This document shows, piece after piece, positions 19,971 through 29,036 of a stretch of DNA of 64,000 bases (positions are counted from its first letter, which is position 1; each line of letters begins with the position of its first letter). The stretch comes from Akkermansiaceae bacterium (GTDB lineage Bacteria > Verrucomicrobiota > Verrucomicrobiia > Verrucomicrobiales > Akkermansiaceae). The notes below the pieces were generated by a model. The model was not told the origin of the DNA. It saw only the letters and a program-made list of their open reading frames with translations, and did not search any database. The stretch covers positions 1 through 64,000 of the forward strand of contig CAIZNN010000020.1 of assembly GCA_903934285.1 (NCBI GenBank), given 5' to 3'. Position numbers and translations under genes: made by a program.

Positions 19971-22637
19971 CTATTGGTTTTCGGTTAGTTCGAACGCCTG
20001 TGTGGTGTTGGCCGCCATCCCGGCCCACACAATCAAGGTGAACGTCCCGTCGTGATCGATATGGACCCCCTGCCTGAAATTTGGCCCGGCGGCTTGGGCG
20101 ACGCCATTGATTTTGAGCGCGGCGGTGGCCGCCCTGCTTTTCCAATGCTTGAGTTCAAAGCACAGGTTGTGGATCGGGTTGAGCTCGCTGGCGGCCAGTT
20201 CAAAGCGCAGCGGCGTCGCGCCCCAGTCGAAGCGGTATGCCCGGCGCGACCTGTCATAGCCCTGGCTGGTGGCCCCGGACACCTGTGCGACGGGCGGCGC
20301 GTCGAGCCATGACTTGGCCAGTTGTGCCAGCGCGGCGGGCGGTTGGTCGGTCATTCCCTCCATCAGGAGTTTTTCCTGATAGCTGACGTCGCCCTGCTGT
20401 TGTGCGCTGAGCGGCCAGAACAGATGCGAGATCGAGCTGTGTGCGGCGCGATCGGGGAAGCAGGCGTTGCGGCCCGACGAGTTGGCCTGGGCGGTTGGCC
20501 AGTGGTTCCACGAGGGAAACACCGAATACCACGTGCGCTCGCCACCGTAGATGTCACCACCCTCAAAATCCTGAATGGCAAACGGCGAATACTTGCCGGT
20601 GAAATGGATCTTCTGGACCACCTGCCCCTTATAGTTGGGCGTGGGTGGATTCGGGTTCCAATCATAAGAAGTGGCTTTGCCGGTGCGATCGACCAGGGTC
20701 ATCACCGGCGCCTTGCCGACCACGCTTTCGGGGTGCTGGCCCTCGCCCACGACCACGATCTGCTCATTCCATTCGAACCAGGAATTGGGGTTTGAGGAAT
20801 AACAACGCATGATCTTGCAGGCCACGCCGTCCGGATAGATATAATAATGCCAATCAACGATGTCACCCCAACCGTTGGCATCGTAATTGGCCCAATGGTG
20901 GTCCGGGTTTTCCAACCGGTAGCGCCAATGGACGACCACCCTGGCGGGGGTGTTTTCGATAATGCGCACATGCGAACTCCAGCAACCCTTGTCCGACATC
21001 GGCTCACAATCACCCGGCGCCGCTGCCGAAAAGCCGGTCTCGTTGAATTCATGGGTGAACCATTGGTTCGACTCGTTGACCATCATCGGAATGTAGCTCA
21101 CCCCCCGCCAGAAAACAAACTTGGTGGGCAACTCGTCGAAGCCCACCACCACGTCGGCATGCTCGCCAAAGCGCCACAGGTTGTCCCAGGTCTCGTAATA
21201 CGGCAGGCGCGTATATGCCGCGCCGAACTTGCCGCCGGTGGCGGGGACTGGCAGCGCGCGTTTTTGCATGTCGGGGGCGGCGACAATCGCCGGGCCCGGA
21301 TTGCCAGTGGCAAACGCGCTGGCGATCTGGGCGCCGGGCAAGGCCACCGGGTAAACCTTCACTTCATCGATGAGACCGTCGATGCCGAAGTCGCTGGGGA
21401 GCGTGTCATGGGTGCCTTCCGTCGGCGTTCTCAGGATGCCGGCCTTGCCCACCCGCAGCTCGGCGTCGGCCGTTTGCACGCCACCCTTGCCGATGGCTTT
21501 GTTAGCCACCTCCTTGCCATTGACGTAGAGCCGCATCATGCCGTCGTTCTTATCATAGGTGCCCGCCGCGTGATGCCACTGGAACAATCCCAGGTGGTTG
21601 GCATCGGCGTAGGGAGGTTTGTTAGGAACGCTGAGCTGCTGCCATGCGCCGTCAACCTTGACGTTGAACCCGGGATAGCCGTGACTGTCGATCCCGAGGA
21701 AATACCCGTCGTCGTCGCCTTGTTGGATGATGGGGGCCCAATTCCAAGGATAGGCGCCAAGCGCGAACCATGCTTCAAGGGTGAGGCTGGCTCCGGCCAG
21801 CGCCGGCGCCTTGGCCGCCGGCAGCGCGAGCACGCTATGGTAGCCATCGAATTGGAGGGCCGTGCCGGACACGCCCTGCTTCCAGAGGGTTTTGGGGCCG
21901 GCCACGGGCAGCCGGGTTTGCGTGAATTCCTCGGTGGCTTCGTCGCCCAGTCCCTCATCGAACTTGAACCAGAGGGATGGGGCGGCGGTGCCCGGGATTC
22001 TAACCGGGTTGCCGGCCACCTTGGCTGGCGTGGTGGATGGCGTGGCGGCTTGACGGCTGATTTCGACCACGCCATCGGGGTTCAATTGCAGGACCTGGGA
22101 GGCGCGGTTGGATGGATCGTTCCACTCATCGGCCTTGGCGGTGCCTTGCCGGATGACGCGTTGCAGCCGGCCAGCGGGGGTGATGCTGAACCATTCATCG
22201 ACAAAATGATTCGGGCTGACGTTGCCGTGCGGATTGCCGGCGGTGAAGCTGGCCAGGTAGCGCCAGTGGACGACGACCACCGCGGGCGTGTTCTCTATCA
22301 CCTCGACATGGGAATAGGTATTGACCCGGTCCGGCATCGGTGTGACGCCATCGCCGCTGCGAGGGATGATCTGCGCGAGATCCCACCGGCCCTTGGCCGT
22401 TTTCCAATAGGGCAAGTAGCTCGCACCCCGCCAAAACACCAGCTGGCCGCCGGCTTGGGTGAGTTGCACCACGATGTCGGCATCTTCGCCAGTGCGGGAA
22501 AAGGCTTCCCATGCCAAGCCCGTCTTAAGCTCGGTGTAATAGGCGCCAAAATCCAGTGCTGCGGCAACCACCGGGGTTGCCAAATAACAGAACAGGCCGA
22601 TGGCGATGCTGTGCGGATTGAGCGGGAGTAGTTTCAT
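19971..22637 (-). CDS. Exported LamG-domain protein with a duplicated flanking module
   Basis: 888 residues with a signal peptide ending about AAALDF. A LamG/concanavalin-like jelly-roll spans residues about 218-445 (LWFKFDEGLGDEA, LEAWFALG, WHHAAGTYD, RLYVNGKEV, GLIDEVKVYPVAL). On either side lies the same other module: residues about 31-130 (GAYYTEL, GEDADIVV, VFWRGASYLP, IENTPAVVVVHWRY) and about 470-600 (GAAYTRL, GEHADVVV, VFWRGVSYIP, IENTPARVVVHWRY). Such proteins occur with polysaccharide or sulfatase functions, but no catalytic site was recognised. It starts 21 bases after terC and may be co-transcribed. Confidence 0.8.
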   Translation of the reverse strand: MKLLPLNPHSIAIGLFCYLATPVVAAALDFGAYYTELKTGLAWEAFSRTGEDADIVVQLTQAGGQLVFWRGASYLPYWKTAKGRWDLAQIIPRSGDGVTPMPDRVNTYSHVEVIENTPAVVVVHWRYLASFTAGNPHGNVSPNHFVDEWFSITPAGRLQRVIRQGTAKADEWNDPSNRASQVLQLNPDGVVEISRQAATPSTTPAKVAGNPVRIPGTAAPSLWFKFDEGLGDEATEEFTQTRLPVAGPKTLWKQGVSGTALQFDGYHSVLALPAAKAPALAGASLTLEAWFALGAYPWNWAPIIQQGDDDGYFLGIDSHGYPGFNVKVDGAWQQLSVPNKPPYADANHLGLFQWHHAAGTYDKNDGMMRLYVNGKEVANKAIGKGGVQTADAELRVGKAGILRTPTEGTHDTLPSDFGIDGLIDEVKVYPVALPGAQIASAFATGNPGPAIVAAPDMQKRALPVPATGGKFGAAYTRLPYYETWDNLWRFGEHADVVVGFDELPTKFVFWRGVSYIPMMVNESNQWFTHEFNETGFSAAAPGDCEPMSDKGCWSSHVRIIENTPARVVVHWRYRLENPDHHWANYDANGWGDIVDWHYYIYPDGVACKIMRCYSSNPNSWFEWNEQIVVVGEGQHPESVVGKAPVMTLVDRTGKATSYDWNPNPPTPNYKGQVVQKIHFTGKYSPFAIQDFEGGDIYGGERTWYSVFPSWNHWPTAQANSSGRNACFPDRAAHSSISHLFWPLSAQQQGDVSYQEKLLMEGMTDQPPAALAQLAKSWLDAPPVAQVSGATSQGYDRSRRAYRFDWGATPLRFELAASELNPIHNLCFELKHWKSRAATAALKINGVAQAAGPNFRQGVHIDHDGTFTLIVWAGMAANTTQAFELTENQ

Positions 22638-22658
22638 ATATGGTACGGGAAGTCATTC

Positions 22659-23447
22659 TCAGATCTCGGCGGCGGGCGGTGGCGCGGCGCGGGTGCGGGC
22701 GCGCAGGTTGAGCATTTCCACACCGAGCGAGAAGGCCATGGCGAAATAGATGTAGCCTTTGGGGATTTCGAAGTGGAGGCCCTCGGCGATGAGTGCGGTG
22801 CCGATGAGAATGAGGAAGGACAAGGCGAGCATCTTCACCGACGGGTGACGGGAGACGAAGTTGCCAATCGGCGCGGCGGCCAGCATCATGATGCCCACCG
22901 AGATGATCACGGCGAGGGCCATGACCGAGAGGTGGTCGGCCATGCCCACGGCGGTGATCACCGAGTCGAGCGAGAAGATGATGTCGATGAGGGCGATCTG
23001 AACCAGCACCCCGGCAAAGCTGGCGGCCTTGTTAGTCAGGGCGGATTCGTCGCTGGCTTCCAGCTTGTGGTGGATTTCCTGGGTGGCCTTCCAAATCAGG
23101 AAGATGCCGCCGGCGAGCAGGATGAGGCCGCGGCCGGTCATGCCCAGCATGCCGGCGTGGGCCGGGGCGTCGGGCATCATTTTCCACAGTGCCGGGGCGA
23201 TGGGGATGGCAAACAGGGTGGCCTTGAGGCCGACGATCCAGGTGATGATGGAGAGCAGCAGCAGGCGGGTGAGCATCGCCAAGCCGAGGCCGAAGGTGCG
23301 GCCCAGTTTGCGTTGTGCCACTGGCAGGCGGTCCACCAGAATCGATAGAAAGACGATGTTATCGATGCCGAGGACGATCTCGAGCAGGGTGAGGGTGGCG
23401 AGGGCGACCCAGGCGTTAGGGTCGGCGAGCCAGGTGAAGTCAAGCAT
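22659..23447 (-). CDS. TerC family integral membrane protein
   Basis: 262 residues, about seven or eight transmembrane helices. The family signatures are EIVLGIDNIVFLSI near residue 22 and DIIFSLDSVITAVGMA near residue 155, each placing an acidic residue within a helix. Relatives take part in tellurite resistance and in manganese or calcium efflux and metal loading of exported enzymes. sufE lies upstream and the LamG gene downstream on the same strand. Confidence 0.92.
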   Translation of the reverse strand: MLDFTWLADPNAWVALATLTLLEIVLGIDNIVFLSILVDRLPVAQRKLGRTFGLGLAMLTRLLLLSIITWIVGLKATLFAIPIAPALWKMMPDAPAHAGMLGMTGRGLILLAGGIFLIWKATQEIHHKLEASDESALTNKAASFAGVLVQIALIDIIFSLDSVITAVGMADHLSVMALAVIISVGIMMLAAAPIGNFVSRHPSVKMLALSFLILIGTALIAEGLHFEIPKGYIYFAMAFSLGVEMLNLRARTRAAPPPAAEI

Positions 23448-23468
23448 GGGGCGGGCGGGGTGCGGGTG

Positions 23469-23891
23469 TTAGGACAGGCTGGTGGCGAAGGCGAGCGCGC
23501 GTTGTTTCATCTGGGTGGCCATCAGGGTGAGGGCGTTGGCGCGGGTGGGGGCGAGGTGTTCCTTGAGGCCGGTGCGTTCGATGAAACTCATGTCGGCCTG
23601 GAGGATGGCGTCGGGCGACTCGTCATCGAGGACGCGGATGAACAGTGCGATCATGCCCTTGGTGATGAGCGAGTCGGAATCGGCAAAGTAGCGGACCTTG
23701 CCGGCCTCGCTGACGGCATCGAGCCAGACCTGGGATTGGCAGCCTTTGATGAGGTGCTCCGGGGTCTTGGCAGTCCCGGCCAGCGGCGGCAGGCGTTTGC
23801 CGAGACTGATGACGTATTCATAGCGCTCGGTCCAATCCTGGAAGAGCTCGAGCTCTTCGAGCACTTGTTGTTGTTTTTCGGGGATCGTCAT
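23469..23891 (-). CDS. sufE: SufE family sulfur acceptor protein
   Basis: 140 residues. SufE accepts sulfane sulfur from the SufS cysteine desulfurase and passes it to the Fe-S scaffold. The essential cysteine is in LIKGCQSQVWL. The surrounding DWTERYEYVISLGKRLPPL and the late RANALTLMATQMKQRAL also match. ATG 23889-23891 (MTIPEKQQQ) is the normal start. The other suf genes are not in the window. It precedes terC by 21 bases. Confidence 0.9.
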   Translation of the reverse strand: MTIPEKQQQVLEELELFQDWTERYEYVISLGKRLPPLAGTAKTPEHLIKGCQSQVWLDAVSEAGKVRYFADSDSLITKGMIALFIRVLDDESPDAILQADMSFIERTGLKEHLAPTRANALTLMATQMKQRALAFATSLS

Positions 23892-23987
23892 GTGCGAGGC
23901 AATAGGAGCGCGGGACCGCCACTTGCGCAAGCGTGGAAACACGGGGTGGTGCCGGCCGGAGGTGGCGCCATGCGCGGTGGCACCCGC

Positions 23988-24947
23988 TCAAGTCGCGGCG
24001 GCCAGCCGTTGCAGGCAGCGTCCGGAGAGGACGGCCAGCGGCGGCAACAGCAAGCAGGTGAGGTAGAAAGGATTGGCCTGGCCGTGGCTGATGAGGCCAA
24101 ACGACAGCGGCAGCAAGAAAACCCAATCCAACAGCGGAAGGCCAGCCAGGAGCGCGGAGATCTGCATCGGGAGCGGGCGGCGATACCGCGTGAAGCAAAG
24201 CCCGAGCCAGGCCGCAAATGGCAGCAGGCCGAGCATGCCTAACAGCGGATCATGGCGCAGGAAAACCGCCGCCATGACGAGGCCGGACAGGGCGAGCGGG
24301 AGGCGGCCGTCCAACCGGTTTGCGGCAGGGGGGGGCGCCACGGATTCGGCGCGCGCGAGCCATGACAACGCCGCGATGTAGAGCATCAGGGCCAACGCCG
24401 GGGTGGCGATGAGCAGGAGTTGATGGGGAGTGCCGCCTGGGGAAGCGCCGGTCCACATTCCGCCCAGCGGCCATTCGATGAGAAACAACAGCGGCAGCAG
24501 CGCGCGGCATGAACCCATCATGAGCACGGCCCAAGCGGTCTGTTTGTGGTGGCGAGTGTAAATGAGGACGCACCCGACGATGAGCGCGGCCACCCCGCCG
24601 GATCCCGCGCTGGTGCAACCAGCCACCGCCACCCCTGCCAGCCCGCAGCAGATGGCCAACCCCAGATAGAGGCCGGACCCAAAGGCACCCTGCGGCAGCG
24701 CCCGCTCCGGCCGGTGCTGGGCATCCCAGTGGCGGTCATGCCAGTCATTGAGGAAGTTGCCAGCCACGTACAGGAGGATGGCGGCCACGGCGAGCTGTAG
24801 AGCCGCCGGCCAGTAGGTGGCGGGGGGCAGTGGTGGGCAGAACAACACGCCCAGCGCCACCCCGAGCCAGACATTGCACACCACGCTGGGGAGGTTGGCG
24901 ACGCGGGCGCTGGCGAGCAGCAGCAGGAGTTTACGGCGCAGGGGCAT
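23988..24947 (-). CDS. UbiA family prenyltransferase
   Basis: 319 residues with about nine hydrophobic helices. The first Asp-rich motif is clear, NFLNDWHDRHWDAQHRPERALPQG, which binds the magnesium-prenyl diphosphate; the second (usually D-x-x-x-D) is weak here (LPLLDWVFLLP), unlike canonical ubiquinone or menaquinone enzymes. It may transfer a prenyl group to a quinone, haem or other aromatic acceptor in the membrane. The gene is alone between a terminator and sufE. Confidence 0.82.
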   Translation of the reverse strand: MPLRRKLLLLLASARVANLPSVVCNVWLGVALGVLFCPPLPPATYWPAALQLAVAAILLYVAGNFLNDWHDRHWDAQHRPERALPQGAFGSGLYLGLAICCGLAGVAVAGCTSAGSGGVAALIVGCVLIYTRHHKQTAWAVLMMGSCRALLPLLFLIEWPLGGMWTGASPGGTPHQLLLIATPALALMLYIAALSWLARAESVAPPPAANRLDGRLPLALSGLVMAAVFLRHDPLLGMLGLLPFAAWLGLCFTRYRRPLPMQISALLAGLPLLDWVFLLPLSFGLISHGQANPFYLTCLLLPPLAVLSGRCLQRLAAAT

Positions 24948-24967
24948 GAGCCAGGCAAGTGGACCAC

Positions 24968-25002
24968 AAAAAACCTCGCGGACCGGGCAGCGGACCGCGA
25001 GG
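24968..25002 (-). terminator. Rho-independent terminator after the toroid genes
   Basis: On the minus strand CCTCGCGG (24995-25002) pairs with CCGCGAGG (24974-24981), followed immediately by six T (24968-24973). It lies 28 bases beyond the stop at 25031, so it ends the toroid-gene transcript before the UbiA gene. Confidence 0.88.
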
Positions 25003-25030
25003 CAAGCGCATGCAACGGCAGGGGAGGTGA

Positions 25031-26479
25031 TTAATTCACGTTGCCACCAGTGCCAGGCAGGAAGCGGTAATAGACTTCGAGCATGAGGGTGGCCAGACAG
25101 GTGGCGTAATGGACATTCATCGCCAAGCCGGCACCGGGCATCTTAAACGAGCCGTCGCCATTTTGGTTTTTGAGCACTTGTTCGCGGAACAGGGCGTTGT
25201 AGCGTTTCCATTGTTCGCCGCCGCGGTTCATCATCGCTTGCGCCGCATAGTAGTGGGTGTAGAGGTCGCCGGATGCCCCGCCGTAATCAAACGCATAGTT
25301 TTTCTCGATGAATTTGGCACCACTGCGCACGGTGGCGCGGGACCCTTTTTCCCACATCTGGAGGCAGAGCACCCCCGCCCCAGTGAGCTTGCCGCCGCCG
25401 TCACCCGGGCTGGAATAGCCGAAGGCGCCGGATGAGGAGGACAATTTTTCCACATACTCGGTGGCCCGGTTGACGCATTTTGCCATGTTGCGGAAATCCA
25501 TGCCGGTGTGCTTGCAGGCCTTGATGGCTTGGATTTGCCAGGCGGAGATGGACAGGTCGCCGCCGCGGGGGCCGGTTTCCTCGTAGCCATAATCCCAACC
25601 GCCGGAGGGATGTTGGCTATCGATGATGAGTTGGCCGGCTTTTTGGGTGACCTCCTGCAGGTTGGGGACATTGATTTTGAGTTGCTTGCAGAACGTGGTG
25701 GCCTCGGCCAGCGCGTAGGTGGCGATGCCTTGCTCATAGGGGAACTGTTTGCTGGCGGGATTGTCGGACAGCTTGCCATTGGTTTTCATCCCGAGATTGA
25801 CCAAGCTGGTGATGGCACGCAGGCAGGATTCGCCGAATTCCTCGGAGAGCGGGGTTTCGCAATGGCCGAGATAGGCGAGCAACGCCAGTCCGGTCATGGC
25901 CGTGCCGCCGGCCCACGCGCCGTCCTGGCTTTGGGTGCCTTTGAGCCAGCGCAGCGACTTGAGCACGGCGTCTTCGCACTCGGGGGTGCCGCCGGTATCC
26001 TTGAGCCGCGACAAGCGGTCGGCCTTGGAGCAGCGTTTTTTCATGGTGGCCGGGATGTTGCCGAAGCCGCCGCCGCCGCCGTCGCCATCGCCGGAACCCC
26101 AACCGTTGCCAAAATCATCGCCGTCGCCGAAGTTCACCGACGGGTTTGGGGTGTCGACGTCGGGCACTGGGATGGCTATCGGGGAGGTGGTGTTGGCGGC
26201 AATGACCTTGGCCATCGACGAAGAGGGCGAGGAGGGCCGGCGGTCCGTCGAGGTGTTGATCTTTTTCTCATTGAGGTCGGTCTCCTCGGTGAGAGTGGCC
26301 GCATAGGTGACAATGGTGGGGGTCTCCTTGAACAGCGAGGGCAACAGGATAAACCCCAACACCAAACCCATCAGGGTGAGGGTCAGAACCGCGATGACAA
26401 TGGAGGAGATGGACGAGTTGCGCCGTTGGGCTTCAAGGCGTGCGAGGGCTTCGGGGCTGAGTTGGGCATGCAGGCTCAT
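25031..26479 (-). CDS. Membrane-anchored squalene-cyclase-fold (toroid) protein, copy B
   Basis: 482 residues. A short cytoplasmic head (MSLHAQLSPEALARLEAQRR) precedes one transmembrane helix (about 27-49) and a Gly/Asp-rich linker (FGDGDDFGNGWGSGDGDG). An alpha/alpha toroid of prenyltransferase/squalene-oxidase repeats follows: SQDGAWAGGTAMTGLALLAYL, QFPYEQGIATYALAEA, HPSGGWDYGYEETGPRGGDLS. The acid catalytic D-x-D-D of true squalene-hopene cyclases was not found, so cyclase activity is not claimed. Such proteins are common in Planctomycetes and Verrucomicrobia with unknown function. It is strongly similar along its whole length to the neighbour at 26609. Confidence 0.85.
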   Translation of the reverse strand: MSLHAQLSPEALARLEAQRRNSSISSIVIAVLTLTLMGLVLGFILLPSLFKETPTIVTYAATLTEETDLNEKKINTSTDRRPSSPSSSMAKVIAANTTSPIAIPVPDVDTPNPSVNFGDGDDFGNGWGSGDGDGGGGGFGNIPATMKKRCSKADRLSRLKDTGGTPECEDAVLKSLRWLKGTQSQDGAWAGGTAMTGLALLAYLGHCETPLSEEFGESCLRAITSLVNLGMKTNGKLSDNPASKQFPYEQGIATYALAEATTFCKQLKINVPNLQEVTQKAGQLIIDSQHPSGGWDYGYEETGPRGGDLSISAWQIQAIKACKHTGMDFRNMAKCVNRATEYVEKLSSSSGAFGYSSPGDGGGKLTGAGVLCLQMWEKGSRATVRSGAKFIEKNYAFDYGGASGDLYTHYYAAQAMMNRGGEQWKRYNALFREQVLKNQNGDGSFKMPGAGLAMNVHYATCLATLMLEVYYRFLPGTGGNVN

Positions 26480-26608
26480 GTGGTTTTCGGGGTGCGGAGT
26501 GGGAATTTGTATCAGGGCGGCGGCAATGACCAGCATAATTCTTCGGCGGGTCCGGTGGGGGGATCGAGTGGCAGGGGTGGTTGGCGTTTTATGTGGTGGC
26601 AACATCGC

Positions 26609-28096
26609 CTAACGCACGCCAGCGCCGGTGCCCGGCAGGAAGCGATAATAGACTTCCAACATGAGGGTGCACAGACAGGTGCGGTAATGGACATCCTGCA
26701 CGTATTGGGGGGCGACGGCGCGCAGTGTCTTGCCGCCGCCGGGAGTTTTCCACGAGCCATCGGCGTTTTGATTCTTGAGGAGTTGATCGCGGAACAGGCT
26801 GTTGTAGCGTCTCCATTGTTCGCCGCCGCGATTCATCATCGCCTGCGCTTCATAGTAATGGCCGTAGAGGTCGGCAAACTCGCTGTTATAGTCGAACCTG
26901 GTGTTTTTTCCGATGTATTTGGCCCCGTTGCGGGCGGCGCTGCGCGAGCCGCGGTCCCACAACTGGAGCGAGAGCACGCCGGCGCCGGTGAGGGTGAAGT
27001 AGTCGGTGCCGGCCGGGGCGTTGGCGCTGGTGTAGCCGAAGCCACCCGCGCTGGACGCCAGCTTTTCGACGTAGGCCATGGCGCGGCTGGCGCATTTGGG
27101 CAGGTTGCGGAAATCCAGGCCGGTGTGTTTGCAGGCTTTGAGGGCTTGGATTTGCCAGGCGGTGATGGACAGGTCGCCGCCGCGGGCGCCCGATTCGTTA
27201 TAGCTGTAATCCCAGCCGCCGGAGGGATGTTGGTTGTCGATGATGAACTGGCCGGCCTTTTGCGCGGTTTCCTGCAGGTTCGGCACATTGATTTTGATTT
27301 CCTTGCAAAACGTGGCGGCCTCGGCCAGCGCGTAGGTGGCGATGGCGTGTTCATAGGGGAATTGTTTGGCGCCGGGATTGTCGGACAGCTTGCCATGGTT
27401 TTTCATGCCGAGATTGACCAGGCTGGTGATGGCGCGCAAACACGATTCGCCGAATTCCTCGGAGAGCGGGGTTTCGCAATGGCCGAGATAGGCGAGCAGG
27501 GCCAGCCCGGTCATGGCCGAGCCGCCGGCCCACGAGCCGTCCTGGCTTTGGCTGCTCTTGAACCAACGCAAGGCCTTGACCACCGCGTCTTCACAGGCAG
27601 GCGTGCCGCCGGTTTCCTTGAGTCGCGCCAAGCGGTCGGCTTTGGAACAACGCTTTTTCATGATGTCCGGAATGGTGCCGAAGCTGCCGCCGCCGCCGCC
27701 GTCGCCACCGGCACCCCAACCGCTGCCAAAATCATCGCCATCGCCGAAGTTTACCGAGGGGCTGGAGACGTCGATGTCGGGCACCGGGATGGCCACCGCG
27801 GAGATGGTGTTGGCGGCAATCACCTTGGCCATCGCCGAGGCCGGCGACGCGGGCCGGCGCTCCGTCGAGGTGCTGATTTTTTTCTGCTCCAGATCGGTCT
27901 CCTCGCTGCTGCTGGCCGCATAGGTGACGATGGTGGGGGTTTCCTTGAAGATGGCGGGCAGCAGGATGAACCCCAGCACCAAGCCCATCAGCATCAGGGT
28001 GAGGAAGGCGATGACCACCGACGAAATGGAAGAGTTGCGCCGCTGGGCCTCAAGCCGAGCAAGCGCTTCGGGACTGAGTTGGGCATGCAGGCTCAT
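26609..28096 (-). CDS. Membrane-anchored squalene-cyclase-fold (toroid) protein, copy A
   Basis: 495 residues with the same plan as the gene downstream: near-identical first 27 residues, a transmembrane helix, a linker containing FGSGWGAGGDGGGGG, and toroid repeats (SQDGSWAGGSAMTGLALLAYL, HPSGGWDYSYNESGARGGDLSIT). It differs by a 10-15 residue insert near the end (GGKTLRAVAPQYVQ) and small changes in the linker. Both copies sit on the minus strand with 129 bp between, apparently a recent tandem duplication. A promoter is visible upstream. The function is unknown; roles in hopanoid-like lipid or protein-complex assembly are guesses. Confidence 0.85.
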   Translation of the reverse strand: MSLHAQLSPEALARLEAQRRNSSISSVVIAFLTLMLMGLVLGFILLPAIFKETPTIVTYAASSSEETDLEQKKISTSTERRPASPASAMAKVIAANTISAVAIPVPDIDVSSPSVNFGDGDDFGSGWGAGGDGGGGGSFGTIPDIMKKRCSKADRLARLKETGGTPACEDAVVKALRWFKSSQSQDGSWAGGSAMTGLALLAYLGHCETPLSEEFGESCLRAITSLVNLGMKNHGKLSDNPGAKQFPYEHAIATYALAEAATFCKEIKINVPNLQETAQKAGQFIIDNQHPSGGWDYSYNESGARGGDLSITAWQIQALKACKHTGLDFRNLPKCASRAMAYVEKLASSAGGFGYTSANAPAGTDYFTLTGAGVLSLQLWDRGSRSAARNGAKYIGKNTRFDYNSEFADLYGHYYEAQAMMNRGGEQWRRYNSLFRDQLLKNQNADGSWKTPGGGKTLRAVAPQYVQDVHYRTCLCTLMLEVYYRFLPGTGAGVR

Positions 28097-28116
28097 GGGG
28101 ATTGGGAGTTGACGAC

Positions 28117-28146
28117 AGCCTAGCTCGGGATTGGCGCGCCCGCCAA
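28117..28146 (-). promoter_or_regulatory. Promoter of the toroid gene pair
   Basis: Minus strand -35 TTGGCG (28141-28146) and -10 TAGGCT (28117-28122), spacer 18. It predicts a leader of about 13 bases before the ATG at 28096. The hexamers match others in this window. Confidence 0.5.
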
Positions 28147-28234
28147 TGAATTGTGCGTGCTCACATGATGCAATGCCAACAACGGCGGGCGGCGGCGGAC
28201 TTTAGGGGAAAATGCAAGTTTTCCCACCGATGGG

Positions 28235-28263
28235 TGGACAAGCCGGGCGCGCCGGCTTAGGCT
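28235..28263 (+). promoter_or_regulatory. Promoter of the pseudopilin gene
   Basis: TGGACA and TAGGCT are separated by 17 bases. The -10 ends seven bases before ATG 28271, so the message would be leaderless and the earlier ATG at 28265 would lie upstream of the start site. Confidence 0.45.
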
Positions 28264-28270
28264 CATGCCC

Positions 28271-28987
28271 ATGCAAGTCCATCCACGTTCCTGCCCGCGC
28301 CAAGCCACCGGCTTCACTTTGATCGAGTTGTTAGTCGTGGTCACCATCATCGCCGTGCTGGCGACCATGGCGATGGTCGGCACCCCGAAGATCATCGAGA
28401 AGGCGCGCAAAGTGCAGGGCTTGTCGCAATTCCGCGAATTGGCGGTGGGTTTTGCCGCCTTCGAGGCCGACAACAACCGGCCGCTCATTCCGTCCGAGCA
28501 GTGCGCGGCAGGCCAGGACACGGTGTATGGCAACCCCGGCGGCGAATATTCCAACGGCATTGTGGTGGCAGTGCTCGGCGGCGTGGGTGAAAACCTGCCC
28601 TACCGCGCGTTGGATTATAACATCAAGGAGATCAATCCCAAGGAAGAGGTTTACATGATCTTCAAAGTCGCCGACAAAAAGCGCAACGGCGTGACTGCCA
28701 ATGGGCTGATTCACGACCCGTGGGGCCGGCCGTTGATGTTTGCGGTTAATGCCTTCAAATCCACCAATCCGAATGCGGTGCTGGTGGACGTCAACGCCAC
28801 CACTCCCGGCAAGAATGATTCCCGGCTGGATACCAACGGCCTGGCCGTGTATTCCGACACCCAACCGCGCGAGGAATCGTATGTGATTTGGAGTTACGGC
28901 AAGGACGGCAAAAAGGGCGGCGAAGAAAGCCGCAACAAAAAAATCCCGCCTTACAACGGCTCGGATGACGTGATTTCCTGGAAGTAA
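28271..28987 (+). CDS. Prepilin-type N-terminal methylation protein (GspG-like pseudopilin)
   Basis: 238 residues. The type IV prepilin cleavage motif is ATGFTLIELLVVVTIIAVLAT: the leader ends at Gly, Phe is methylated, and Glu5 is present, followed by a hydrophobic helix. The C-terminal part resembles the major pseudopilins of type II secretion found in many copies in Verrucomicrobia (GLIHDPWGRPLMF, ESYVIWSYGKDGKKGG), but no secretion gene cluster is adjacent. It would be cleaved by a PilD-type peptidase encoded elsewhere. ATG 28271 is preferred over 28265 on promoter spacing. Confidence 0.85.
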   Translation: MQVHPRSCPRQATGFTLIELLVVVTIIAVLATMAMVGTPKIIEKARKVQGLSQFRELAVGFAAFEADNNRPLIPSEQCAAGQDTVYGNPGGEYSNGIVVAVLGGVGENLPYRALDYNIKEINPKEEVYMIFKVADKKRNGVTANGLIHDPWGRPLMFAVNAFKSTNPNAVLVDVNATTPGKNDSRLDTNGLAVYSDTQPREESYVIWSYGKDGKKGGEESRNKKIPPYNGSDDVISWK

Positions 28988-29000
28988 TTGCAGCGCGCGC

Positions 29001-29030
29001 TTGCCGGGCAGGTGGCCGCGGCCCTAGCCT
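29001..29030 (+). promoter_or_regulatory. Promoter of the Gfo/Idh gene, leaderless type
   Basis: TTGCCG (29001-29006) and TAGCCT (29025-29030), spacer 18. ATG 29037 begins seven bases after the -10, the expected start point of transcription. Confidence 0.45.
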
Positions 29031-29036
29031 GCCGCC

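Noticed and set aside
20847-22631. 594-codon frame opposite the LamG gene
   Set aside because: No domain, composition typical of antisense translation at high GC, and the opposite strand has a signal peptide and LamG motifs.
25031-28096. Annotation as squalene-hopene cyclases
   Set aside because: The toroid repeats are present but no D-x-D-D catalytic motif is seen, and an N-terminal anchor with Gly-rich linker is not typical.
25508-28123. 871-codon frame opposite the toroid genes
   Set aside because: Gly/Ala/Val/Asp-rich antisense shadow of two GC-rich genes. The minus-strand proteins have clear folds and signals.
28265-28270. ATG at 28265 as the pseudopilin start
   Set aside because: It lies only one base after the -10 hexamer, so it would be upstream of the predicted transcription start; ATG 28271 fits better.
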